Shown here piece by piece: positions 14,501 through 64,000 of a stretch of DNA of 64,000 nucleotides (the stretch's first letter is position 1; each line of letters begins with the position of its first letter). The translations under genes and the position numbers were made by a program. The notes under the pieces are model-generated. The model saw nothing but the letters and a program-made list of their open reading frames with translations, ran no database searches and was not told where the DNA came from. The DNA comes from Trochalopteron elliotii (lineage: Eukaryota > Chordata > Aves > Passeriformes > Leiothrichidae), in the NCBI GenBank assembly GCA_024734555.1, contig JANPWX010000219.1, positions 148,334-212,333 of the forward strand, in the 5' to 3' direction.

Positions 14501-15511
14501 CAGGCTGGAGCTTGCTCAGTGCCTTATTTATGTGGGGAGCAGAAAGTCCCCAAACAGGCATGGAGCCCTCAGACTACCAAGCCCTCCATGTCTCCTACTG
14601 CTGCATAACTGGGCTACATCTCCACTCCAGGGCTGGATGTCCTGGGTCCTCATGCCTCATACCTCACTGTAAGGCTTGTACCCCAATCTTGCAGACACTC
14701 CTGAGGCTTCTCTTGTTTTCCAGGGGAGTACATAGCACTGTACCAGAGTCAAAGGGCTATTCTCAAACAGCGGCACCAGGAGAAGGAGGAGTATATCAGC
14801 AGGTTGGCTCAGGATAAGGAAGAGATGAAGGCAAGGACTCTTCTGTGGTATTACTGCAAGCAGGGTGGGCCTGGGGAGTGCAAACATTTTTGTGTTCATG
14901 TGCTAATTCTGTGACAGGAGCAGGACTGCAAACGGCAGTGGTGTGTTTGTGTGCATTTTTCATGGGCTTTCCTTTACTTTGGTACAGATGAAACTACTGG
15001 AACTGCAGGACTTGGTGATGCGCCTGGTCAGGGAAAGAAATGAATGGTACAGCAAGTATGTAGCAGCTGCCCAGAACCCAGAGTTGTTGGCAGGCCAGAC
15101 TGAAGGTGTGCTTCCAGCAGAGAGGCGCATTGAGCTGAACGCCACCGACGGAGCAGGTAAGTTGCAGCCAGGACAAGCTCTGTGCAGGGGGAGCAGCCCC
15201 TGCTCTCAGCCTTGTGTGTGGATGTGAGGAGTTACCTGCCTGCCTTGTCTGTGCTCCTTGCAGGGTTACGAGAGGTGAATCTGTCAGATGAAGCAGAACA
15301 AGAGGCTGCTGTTCATCAATCTGGTTTCCCCCTTGCTGACAGTAAAGCTGCTCAGCCAAACCAAGAGGACCCCACGGCAAAGCAAATAATGCAGCTTCTC
15401 AGAGAAATCCAGAACCCTCAGGAGAGGCTGGGCTCGCTGCTGGAAAACCCATGCATTCCTTTCTTCTACCGTGCAGATGAGAATGATGAGGTCAAAATCA
15501 TGGTAGTTTAA
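2415..15511 (+). CDS. GOLGA2: GOLGA2 (GM130) gene, 25 coding exons, 5' end outside window
   Basis: This gene encodes GM130, a peripheral cis-Golgi coiled-coil protein that tethers COPI vesicles through p115 and holds GRASP65 at its C terminus. Twenty-five exons join in one open frame of 2889 nt (962 residues plus stop). Human GM130 has about 1002 residues, so roughly the first 40 to 60, including the start codon and the basic p115-binding segment, must lie upstream of base 1. Recognisable blocks in order are a Ser/Pro-rich N-terminal linker, [49 protein letters not shown] heptads, [37 protein letters not shown] and the C-terminal [13 protein letters not shown]. Nearly all of it is Leu/Glu/Gln-rich coiled coil. 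The acidic poly-Glu run of the human protein is absent. Every intron is GT-AG except one GC-AG intron. The identification rests on end-to-end similarity to remembered human GM130. Confidence 0.97.
3143..3186 (+). CDS. GOLGA2: GOLGA2 exon
   Basis: Short 44-nt exon encoding [14 protein letters not shown] plus two bases of an Arg codon. It corresponds to the human NHDADNVPNLMDET region. Acceptor TTTAATCCACAG, donor GTGAGT. Confidence 0.85.
3311..3374 (+). CDS. GOLGA2: GOLGA2 exon
   Basis: Encodes [20 protein letters not shown], a near match to human FSSTESLRQLSQQLNGLV. The first G completes the Arg codon from the previous exon. Donor GTACTC. Confidence 0.95.
3832..3891 (+). CDS. GOLGA2: GOLGA2 exon
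   Basis: Twenty codons, [20 protein letters not shown], matching human TCVNGEGPASSANLKDLE. Acceptor TTTACTTCTAG, donor GTAAGT. Confidence 0.92.
4363..4443 (+). CDS. GOLGA2: GOLGA2 exon
   Basis: Twenty-seven codons containing [19 protein letters not shown], almost identical to human. This is the start of the long coiled-coil region. The acceptor follows a strong C/T tract; donor GTAAGA. Confidence 0.96.
4444..6165 (+). other. GOLGA2 intron of 1.7 kb
   Basis: Longest GOLGA2 intron in the window. It includes a T-rich stretch around 5123-5186. I see no coding similarity, RNA gene or named repeat in it. Confidence 0.8.
6166..6204 (+). CDS. GOLGA2: GOLGA2 small exon
   Basis: Thirteen codons, [13 protein letters not shown], matching human KQQNQEITDQLEE. 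Acceptor TTCTTCCATAG, donor GTAAAG. Confidence 0.93.
6713..6775 (+). CDS. GOLGA2: GOLGA2 exon
   Basis: Twenty-one codons beginning [13 protein letters not shown] and ending ALREQLQ, as in human. Donor GTAAGG. Confidence 0.95.
7014..7107 (+). CDS. GOLGA2: GOLGA2 exon
   Basis: Encodes [20 protein letters not shown] and [11 protein letters not shown], strongly conserved coiled coil. It ends one base into a Gly codon. The acceptor is TTCCCAAAG, an AAG rather than CAG acceptor. Confidence 0.96.
7748..7854 (+). CDS. GOLGA2: GOLGA2 exon
   Basis: Encodes [20 protein letters not shown] followed by [16 protein letters not shown], matching human ESEDLASRLQYSRRRVGELE. Acceptor TTGTCCAG, donor GTAAGA. 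Confidence 0.96.
8382..8440 (+). CDS. GOLGA2: GOLGA2 exon
   Basis: Encodes [19 protein letters not shown], matching human YNKELTKERDALRLELYK. It ends two bases into a Ser codon. Donor GTAAGT. Confidence 0.95.
8654..8795 (+). CDS. GOLGA2: GOLGA2 exon
   Basis: Forty-seven codons ending [17 protein letters not shown], matching human LEELQKKLEMTELLLQQ. Acceptor TTTGTTTTAG, donor GTGAGG. Confidence 0.96.
9820..9909 (+). CDS. GOLGA2: GOLGA2 exon
   Basis: Thirty codons, [20 protein letters not shown] and onward, matching human FSSRCEAPDANQQLQQAMEE. The acceptor is preceded by a T9 run; donor GTAAGA. Confidence 0.95.
10076..10183 (+). CDS. GOLGA2: GOLGA2 exon
   Basis: Thirty-six codons with [20 protein letters not shown] and [11 protein letters not shown], matching human RQLQMERDKYAENLKGES. 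Donor GTAACC. Confidence 0.95.
10280..10367 (+). CDS. GOLGA2: GOLGA2 exon
   Basis: Encodes [20 protein letters not shown] and NVTELLSTS, matching human VHTLREEKECSMSRVQELE. It ends one base into the codon shared with the large downstream exon. Confidence 0.95.
10874..11220 (+). CDS. GOLGA2: GOLGA2 large coiled-coil exon
   Basis: The longest GOLGA2 exon, 347 nt. It starts in a short Pro-rich linker ([14 protein letters not shown]) and then runs as coiled coil through [20 protein letters not shown] and [20 protein letters not shown] to GFVKL. The acceptor is a tandem CAGCAG, so use of the second AG would delete one residue. GC content is higher than in neighbouring exons. Confidence 0.96.
12046..12159 (+). 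CDS. GOLGA2: GOLGA2 exon
   Basis: Thirty-eight codons beginning [20 protein letters not shown], almost identical to human. Acceptor TTGTCTTGCAG, donor GTGAGC. Confidence 0.96.
12436..12660 (+). CDS. GOLGA2: GOLGA2 exon
   Basis: Seventy-five codons of Gln/Leu-rich coiled coil, including [20 protein letters not shown] and [12 protein letters not shown], as in human QQQRDQYLGHLQQYVAAYQQ. Donor GTAACA. Confidence 0.96.
12907..13006 (+). CDS. GOLGA2: GOLGA2 exon
   Basis: Thirty-three codons, [20 protein letters not shown] onward, matching human ERLEAATQQNQQLRAQLSLM. It ends one base into a Glu codon. Confidence 0.94.
13086..13165 (+). CDS. GOLGA2: GOLGA2 exon (short acidic linker)
   Basis: Encodes [20 protein letters not shown] and ESHEEM, equivalent to the human linker ending PSIPEDLESREAM. 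The long human Glu run is replaced here by only a few scattered acidic residues. Confidence 0.93.
13735..13888 (+). CDS. GOLGA2: GOLGA2 exon
   Basis: Fifty-one codons beginning [20 protein letters not shown], then a Gln/His-rich stretch. It matches human VAFFNSAVASAEEEQARLRG. Donor GTAAAG. Confidence 0.94.
14029..14096 (+). CDS. GOLGA2: GOLGA2 exon
   Basis: Encodes [20 protein letters not shown] and LQ, matching human GETHRALQGAMEKLQ. Acceptor CCCTTCCAG, donor GTAAAG. Confidence 0.93.
14376..14478 (+). CDS. GOLGA2: GOLGA2 exon (most conserved block)
   Basis: Encodes [20 protein letters not shown] and [14 protein letters not shown], the most strongly conserved GM130 segment. It ends one base into a Gly codon; donor GTATGT. 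Confidence 0.97.
14724..14830 (+). CDS. GOLGA2: GOLGA2 exon with GC donor
   Basis: Encodes [20 protein letters not shown] and [16 protein letters not shown], almost identical to human. The reading frame to the next exon works only if the exon ends at AAG before GCAAGG, so the following intron has a GC rather than GT donor. Confidence 0.95.
14988..15156 (+). CDS. GOLGA2: GOLGA2 exon
   Basis: Fifty-six codons beginning [20 protein letters not shown], matching human VKLLELQELVLRLVGDRNEW, then a variable Gly/Pro linker. Acceptor TTGGTACAG, donor GTAAGT. Confidence 0.96.
15264..15511 (+). CDS. GOLGA2: GOLGA2 terminal coding exon
   Basis: Encodes the C terminus through [20 protein letters not shown] and [19 protein letters not shown], then TAA. 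The final hydrophobic residues correspond to the human KITVI end that binds the GRASP65 PDZ domain and anchors GM130 to cis-Golgi membranes. Confidence 0.97.
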
Positions 15512-16290
15512 GTGGTGCTATATCTTACTGACAGATTTCTGTGGGCCTGAAAGGACTTGGTGGACTTGTATGTGCCCATACCTCTGCTCAGTGCCCTTGG
15601 GGAGAACAGGTTCCTAAAGACATCAGTAAAGAGAGATTGCATCAGATGGAACTCATCAGACCTCATCTTCTCTTTCTCTTTTCTCTGTTACTTGGTGTGC
15701 TTGGAGTACAGGCAGACTCTTAACTCATCCTGGGAGGCAGCTGGTGCTGCCACATCACCTAGGCCAGGCCCAGACTGAGGGCAAAGGGTGTCCATGACTT
15801 GGCAAAATGACTTAATCCCTTGTCTCAGACTCTGCTGCCGCAGGAGCTTCACACGGTTCTGATCCATCACTCATGCCTGTCATCAGCCCAGATCCTTCCA
15901 GGGCTCCCAGAGTAACTAACTGTTCTGGTAATGGACTCTTTGGACTCTCAACAGGTTGGGTTTGTTTTCATACTACGTATCCTGAACTCCCCCTTCCTGC
16001 TGCAGCCCTGCCTCTTGCACCTGCATTTCAGAACAGGCCCCCAGCAAGCAGCTCCTGGGCAGCACAGCCCTGTCTGTTCTCATCGCCAGGGGAAGGGACC
16101 GATGGGAGCCTTGAGGGGTCTTTTGGTTACTTGATAAAGCTTTATGTGATTCTTGGGAGTGGGGTGGAAATGTAACTGCACTTTGAAGGATGATGTGTTT
16201 CACTTGTATGTGTCTGAAGGTTTTATTTATTTTAAGAAATGGGAGAAATAAGTAAAAGGAAACCACTTAATAAACATGCTTCGTTTTGAA
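15512..16290 (+). other. GOLGA2: GOLGA2 3' UTR
   Basis: Noncoding sequence from the stop to about 15 nt after an AATAAA. The right end is inferred from that signal and a T-rich downstream element; it was not observed as a transcript end. Confidence 0.7.
16269..16274 (+). promoter_or_regulatory. GOLGA2 polyadenylation signal (AATAAA)
   Basis: Canonical hexamer 758 nt after the stop codon, followed by a T-rich element that suits cleavage-factor binding. Confidence 0.65.
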
Positions 16291-17914
16291 TTTTTGGACT
16301 TCAGAGGGTCTAGTTCTCCATCCCTGAACTTTCCTCCCATTTTGGTAAGGATTGCAGGAGATGAGTGGAAACCAAGATCCCATGGCCCATGTTTAAGGTC
16401 CTGGGACATACAGCAGCAAGTGGCGTTGTACTAGCCCTGCCTTGTAGCCCTGATTCTAAGGAGAAAATAGAACATGGAAGGAGGAGAGTGCTCCCTGAAA
16501 CAGCAGCAAAACAAATGTGGGTGTGGAAGTTTATGCCATGTGAACTGCATGTGGATATCCTGCAAGTGAATCTGCCTTCAGGCACGAACTGCCTGTTCTT
16601 AGGACGGGTGCTGTTAACAGTGGAGTTTTGAGGGAAACCACGGGGGAGGTTAAAGGGACGTGATCATTGAAGCTATATGATCAAACACAGGAGTTTGGGC
16701 TGCTGCCTGAAGCAGCATCAGCTGCCACCCTGTTACCTGCCGAGATGCAAGCACAGGAACACAGATTTGTGTCTGTTCAACAGTAGAGATGGTTCATTTC
16801 TTCATGTCCAAGTTAGTGAAGCTTTATAGCAGCATAGCAGAGAGCTTTTCTTCTACTGTCAAAGGCAGATCATGGGTGGGTTGGTTTTTTTAAATGGTTC
16901 ATATCTTGATATTTCCAAATACAAATGAAAATAGGGACACACAGGACAATCAGTGCTCTCCTGTGAGCCCCCAGGGGAAGCTGGTTTTTGAACTCCTTTC
17001 ATTTAAACGGCACAAGTAGTGTCAGTCTCCTCAGCACAAGCAATTGGGTTCCCCAGAGCATGGGGTATGTATATTCTGTGTCTGTGTAAAATGGTGTATA
17101 TTTCTTGAAGAGAGACTAAGCCTGTTCGGTGTTTACAGCTGCTCAGGCTATTCATAAATCTCTATCATAACTAATAGGGGAAGGGCTGTGATTTAAGACA
17201 GGGTATTATTGTAAAAGGAAGAAATTTAGTTATTGGGTGTTCACTCTAGAACTGTGAAGGAGACAAGACCAGTAAAGAAAGTCTGTGGTCTGTTACGGAG
17301 GTGACTTAACCCTGTTACAAATTTGCTTTCTGAATAAACTTATTCAGAGGGGCACTGACTGGAGGTATTTCTTCTGCACAGACCACCTTGAAATTTGGCC
17401 AGAAAAAAAGAATGAATTCTTTATTGAAAGCACCTGCCCTTGACAGTGATGCTGTATTCACTGAGCTTTCATGAATATTTTCTGTACAGACTGCTGACAA
17501 GCCTGAGAGGTGGCTCTTGGCTAGCATTCATATCCAGACCCCAGCTCCAGATTTGTTTTTATCCTTTCAGGAGTGATTCTCAGACCTCACCTTTACTCAA
17601 CATCCACTTGCTGTGCTCCACAAGCCCTAGAAGCAAAAATCCCTTTTAAGAAGCTATTTGTGTGCAAACTCCCACCTTCTGTATGCCCTGTCTCTGAAGC
17701 ACCTCCACACAACTTCTGCACAGGGATTTACCTTTCTGCACCTGACAAGCTGTTCCACTCTCCTGCAGCTCCTGGACACTCAGTGCTGATGCAGATCTGC
17801 TCCACCTTCCCTATCAGTGACAGCCCCTGATTGCATGTACTGCTTTGTTACCTCTATGGAATGAAAGATCAGGTTATAATCAAACACAGCTTGAAAACCA
17901 CCCAGAGAAAAAGC
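16291..17914. other. Convergent intergenic spacer GOLGA2/DNM1
   Basis: About 1.6 kb between the inferred 3' ends of the two convergent genes. I see no coding similarity or RNA gene. The tail-to-tail arrangement equals the human locus. Confidence 0.6.
17333..17338 (+). promoter_or_regulatory. Possible distal GOLGA2 polyadenylation signal
   Basis: A second AATAAA on the GOLGA2 strand in the convergent spacer. It could support a longer 3' UTR, but nothing else shows that it is used. Confidence 0.25.
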
Positions 17915-17932
17915 AAGAGAAAGAGAGATGGT

Positions 17933-17938
17933 TTTATT
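17933..17938 (-). promoter_or_regulatory. DNM1 polyadenylation signal
   Basis: AATAAA on the minus strand, followed by a U/GU-rich element. It is the better of two signals 42 nt apart. Confidence 0.6.
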
Positions 17939-17974
17939 CTAGTCATGGAGACCTTCATTATACAGAAATGAGAG

Positions 17975-17980
17975 TTTATT
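17975..17980 (-). promoter_or_regulatory. DNM1 alternative polyadenylation signal
   Basis: A second AATAAA on the minus strand shortly before the previous one in the RNA. Either could define the DNM1 3' end. Confidence 0.5.
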
Positions 17981-18356
17981 TCATCCAATAAACAAGAGTG
18001 ACAGGTAGATCACAAACTGCATCACAGCTACTACCAGCACTGAGACAGTTCACCCACAAGTCTGGGGTAATACAATAACCCAACTGCACACAGCAGAGAA
18101 TTTAACAATCAGCTCAAAAACTCAACATTGGGATTTGGTTAACTTTTTGGATGTGTGTGTATATATATATGTATATAGATATTCTTTTCCTACTTAAGTA
18201 TTTCCTAAAATTCACATGGAAGCACAAATGGCTTTTAACACCTGGACATATATAGATTTTTCATCTTATATATATATTTATAGATATTTATAACAGTAAA
18301 GATATGTTTCTCATTACTACAATATACTTGTTTAACTCCTTTAAGCAGCTGGGAAG

Positions 18357-18412
18357 AAAAAAAAAAACCAAAACAAAACAAAAAAAAACCCAAACAAAAA
18401 ACCCCAAAAACA
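18357..18412. repeat. A/C-rich low-complexity tract in DNM1 3' UTR
   Basis: A-runs broken by C on the + strand, U-rich with G in the DNM1 RNA, shortly after the distal stop codon. Confidence 0.85.
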
Positions 18413-18541
18413 GTTTCACTACAATCACATCTGATATGTGTGTGTCACAAATTACAAACAAAACAAGCCATGTGTGAGATTCGAGTCAGACCATTCCAGG
18501 ACAGAACAGCTAAGAGGCAGGCAAAGAGTCTCAGAGCAGGC

Positions 18542-59770
<41,229 letters not shown>

Positions 59771-62700
59771 CTGAAATGAAACAGGAAGTTTTGGATGAGT
59801 GAGTGATTGTTTCCTTCCCTTTTTATGGCTTTTCTGTTTCTATAAGTGTACATGGGTTCTAAGAGGGACTCTCAGCTATATAAGCACAAAAAAGTTTAAG
59901 GCACTAAACACAAAGTGCCTCTCCTTGAGAAGGAGAAGAGCTTGTTCTGAAGTAGTTTATACTCACAGCACAGTCCCTCTAATAATGTCTGTGACAGTAC
60001 AGCTCCTTCAGTGGAAGTTCCTAACTAACAAACCCGTTTAATGCAGCTGTCTGTACTTTGGAAAAAAATAATCGTTCAGAAAGAAAAGAGAAGTTGACAC
60101 AGAGCCAAAGAGCTAGCATGCCTCCTTTTGGCAAAAACAATTACACAAATTCACTCACACCCTGCACTTGGGGCTTGGGAAGACACCACGTTGTCCCAGT
60201 GTGCAAACACCACGTGGTACAACTGAGAAAATAACCAGCAGCCAAAGGCTTGTTTCCACACAGGGTCTCTCCTGGCTATAACTACTCAAGATATCAGTAT
60301 TGCCAAGGCAAAAGCAGCAGTTTCCTTCTGTATTTACAAGAATCCTGAATTTTTGTGTACTTCAAGCAATTTCAAGGGAAAGCAGCCTTTCACTAACATT
60401 CTCCAAATGCTGACTTAGCAGCCACAGCCCACCAGTTCTCCTTTGCTTTTCCTTTTATTCCAAAGCAAAGCTAGGCGTGCTCACTGCATCTGCTGATGAT
60501 CTTGCTAGTTTGTGGCCTGGTTTTCCAGTAGTACTTGGCTCTTCAAGAGCCACTGAGCAGTTCTGAAAACATAATCAATTGCTTCCTTACTTGCTGCAAG
60601 AAGCATCACTTCAAAATATGTTTCCTACAGCATGAACACAGTTTTCTCTGTTAAAAGAAGCCCTGCCTACACTGGCAGAGTTCTGGCAGACAATCCTCCT
60701 TCCCTTCATAGCTGTGGCAAGGAATAATTTTGCTGACTCAGTAGTAATTATTGACTCTGCTGAATGAGAAATCCAGGGCTCCCCACTTTGAGGTCTTTCT
60801 CTTACTCCTGCACGAACTTAAGACTCACAAAGTCCACGAAGATGAGAAATAAGTTGCTGTTTCAACACACCAGACAAGGCCTTGAACAGCTCTGTCTCAG
60901 CTCCTGGTTTGGCCACTCATTTCCTGTGTAACCTTATACAAGTTATTCTGCTTCTCTGTAGCTCCATTTTCTCAGCTATAAAAGTAATGCCCCATCTGTG
61001 GGAACGTCAGAATATCTTGGTAATATCAAAAACTGGAGACTAGGTTTAAGTGAAATGAGTGTAAAGAGACACTGTACATCCTCTAACACCTCAAATAAAA
61101 ATATCACCTATTAATTACTAAGTCAGGAGTAATGGAACCTCTGGTTCAACTCTACCAGTTAAAATTAGGCTGAAACTCATTCTCATTATTTTAGACTTTC
61201 CAGAAGTATAAAGAGTTAACTGGGGATTGCCTTTCATTTGATTCTCAAATAATACAGCTTGACTTTTTCCATTCCAGTGGGATTAACCCTGGAATCTTTG
61301 AGACACTGCATCATTGTAACAGTTTTCTGCTGTCTCAGCTCCATTCCTATAGATGTCTGTGGTCAATATGTGGAAAAGTTCTATCTTTGCATCAGCTGTT
61401 GGCATAACAAATCTATTTGAGCTCCACTGAAATATTTTTAACTTATACCTGGGAAAAAGGAATTCTATTACTACAGATGCCCTTTCCAACACACCAAGTC
61501 AGTCCTCTAGTTATTGGTTTCCAACTTGCAGTATCAAATCTTGCTTTACTGTAGAAAAAGGACCACTTGCATTTATAAGCATGAAATCAATAGTAGACAA
61601 GATCCTATCCATGCTGCACTATGTTTTCCTGAATCTTTCTGCTTTGGTTAAAATCCTGATTTCTCTGCTGTCCTTATCATAGCTACTAAGAAAAAAATCT
61701 CAAGACAAAGATAGACAGAAAACCTATGACACTGGGTTCCAGCGCTTTTTTTAAAGATCCAGTTTATTTGTTAACTCAAGTAGCTCACAAGCTATTCCAA
61801 GAAAAAAACCACCAAATCCTCTAAAGGACAAGACAACAAATTCATAAGCCAAATTTTGTCACGTAAACCAACAGCCTTAGTGCTGCTCCTGTTCTGAGTG
61901 AAAATACATGCAAATCTGATCCCTAATATCAGAAAATGAATGTGTGTTCTTACCCACAAACTCTTGGGAGGTACATGCAGTTCAACTTTAAAATCTTCTC
62001 TACACTTGACTCCTATCAGGAGTTAAAGCCAAAAAGCTTTACTAAAAAAAACAAACCCTACAACTGATGCAGTATCATTCCATGCTATCCATGTTATTTC
62101 CTATTCTTCACTTACTTTGTCTCTACAGTCTGTTGGAAAATCCCTTCCTCCTCCTGCTCCAGCTAAGCCTTTCAAATCATAGAAACTAAAAAGTAAATTT
62201 ATACTTTTAATAAGTAGTAAATAGTAGGGATTAGTAAATTTTGCAGGGAGCTGGCTGAGTGTCGAGGAGTTGGAGGAGTGCAGAGCCCTGCCTGCCCTCT
62301 TGCAGGGGGCACAAACTGCTCCTGCAAATAAACTACAACCACAGAGCATGTGTGGCAAAGACAACATGCCCAGTACAATCTGAGTTCACTTCAGAGCCTG
62401 AAGGAAGAGCTACACACACACAGCTATTGCTCCAGAAAGTGCAGCCCAAAGTGATGACACCAAGTCAGAATCGGGAAGACAACACATCAGGTAAAAACCA
62501 CCACGTGCCAGATGACCTGGGCAGGCAAGAGCAGAGGGCTTAAACTGGCTTATTCATTTCCAGCAGGTGAGATGTAAAAGAGCAAGGCTGAGGGAGGAAT
62601 GAGAAAGATGGAATAAGTTTTCAGAGATAAAATGTTATAAAGGCTTTGAGTGCTGAGACAAGGAAGCCTCTAGCATAACACCAGAGCCTCATTACATATA

Positions 62701-64000
62701 TCAGTATACAAAACTGTGCCTAAATTACGTTACTCAGGTTGAGGGAAAAACCCTCTATTTTTCTCTTTCACTTTTTATCTTAAGAATTGGAAAGTCCTTT
62801 TTCTATTGCTCTGTTTGTAACACACAGCAGTGCACCACCAACGTTTGATTTCCAGTACTTTAAGGCAGGAATACAACAGTGTGCCACTCCTTCAGGCTAG
62901 GCTTCATCTAGAAAATACACAAAGTAGCAGCTAAAACAGACAGAGCTGTATTCAGGGAATATAAATACTTAATTTGTTTGTAGCTTTCTCAGCTATTGAC
63001 TCAAAATTCTGAATCAAGATATTGAGGTATCAGTTCTAGCAATGCAATTCCAAGCATTTTATCAAGGCTACATTTCCGAAAATATCACTTACTGGAAGAC
63101 TTATTTCTATGTATTTCACACTAATTTTTTATTAACAACAGGCTGAGAGAGAATATTGAGGTAGGTAAATTCTTGGTCTGACCAGAGATAGATCTCCTCT
63201 TCTAAATCAAGGCATCAAAAAGAACCAAGGATGCAAATCCTGACGGGTCTTGATGAGCTGAAAGAGTTCAGGCAGGGAAATGACCTGAAAAGGCATTTAT
63301 TGTTATATTTTGCATTGCTCAGTTCTGAAGTGCTTACACATATACTTGACTAGTTACCTCGAGGCAAGCACAATCCCTTCCAGTCTTATTACTATTTTCA
63401 TATGCAGAGCTGCATGAGAGTGCAGATTTGGGCTGAAAGCTGATTCGTAATACAGTAAGAAAAGTATTGAAGGGAAGGGAACCAATCTACCAGTTACAGC
63501 AGAGCAACACTGAAACAAAATCCAAACACCTTGAAAACACGTTAAAGCAATCTTGATGTCGTGCAACAACACATTCATGACCAGGCCACTGGGAATTGGG
63601 GTTTCCTTAATTGTTTTGTTTGTTTGTTTGAAGTTTTTAACTAGTTTTTAGCCAGACACTACATACAAAAAGTCTTTATGCATTAAGTAACTTAGAATCC
63701 TACAGAACAAAAAGGTTATTTGTGGCTATTAGTGACCAAAAAAAACCCCTTTGCTCTGTAAACAAGTTTTATAGTTCATTTAATGACTTGTACAGTACAG
63801 AGGATTAAAAGTATCATCAAGCAAAGACACTTTGCCCAGAATACTCATAAAACAAAGGAGATTGACAAACTGTTGTATAAATCAACATATATTGTATGGA
63901 AAGGGAAGCAAAGATAGATGCAATAAAAAAAGTAGGACACATACCCATAGGGAAGGCTGAGGATTACCTGAAGAGGCACACACTGAAACTTCCAGACATG
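59771..64000 (-). other. DNM1 intron 1 (partial)
   Basis: More than 4.2 kb of noncoding sequence before exon 2, truncated by the window edge. No P-loop exon, promoter or RNA gene is seen, so exon 1 lies further right. Confidence 0.75.

Larger units (their letters stand above)
17915..18541 (-). other. DNM1: DNM1 3' UTR (distal tail exon)
   Basis: From the distal stop to two AATAAA signals on this strand. It contains AT-rich microsatellite-like sequence (18152-18178 and about 18248-18290) and an A/C-rich run. The end is inferred from signals only. Confidence 0.65.

Overview
The window is vertebrate nuclear DNA with spliced, intron-rich genes. It is most likely from a bird: introns are short, a fragment resembling a CR1 LINE lies at about 24.4 kb, and the gene order matches human 9q34 and its avian counterpart. 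I recognise two protein-coding genes in tail-to-tail orientation, plus one microRNA gene inside and antisense to the second.

Region 1 (1-16290, + strand) holds most of GOLGA2, which encodes GM130, a cis-Golgi coiled-coil tether. Twenty-five coding exons encode about 962 residues through the stop codon and the C-terminal [17 protein letters not shown] end. The first exon(s), with the start codon and the basic p115-binding N terminus, lie before the window. A polyadenylation signal sits at 16269.

Region 2 (16290-17915) is a convergent intergenic spacer of roughly 1.6 kb.

Region 3 (17915-64000, - strand) holds DNM1, the neuronal membrane-fission GTPase dynamin-1. Every coding exon except the first is present; exon 1, with the P-loop, lies beyond the right edge. 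The gene has an unusual density of alternative-splicing architecture: a mutually exclusive 139-nt exon pair (10a/10b), two 12-nt microexons, a GC donor just before the exclusive pair, and three alternative terminal exons. The terminal exons encode RITISDP, a dynamin-2/3-like tail ending TIIRPAEPSLLDL, and a long tail ending SPKPPFDM.

In the 10-kb intron 15 of DNM1, on the + strand, lies the miR-199b hairpin. It is the same antisense location as human MIR199B, but its 5p arm is of the miR-199a type.

The rest is intronic or spacer sequence with low-complexity tracts. I found no tRNA, rRNA, CRISPR array, transposase gene or foreign cassette, and nothing that amounts to a new multi-gene system. 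The points worth a second look are the splicing features, the microRNA arm sequence, and one unexplained exon-like reading frame near 1.6 kb.
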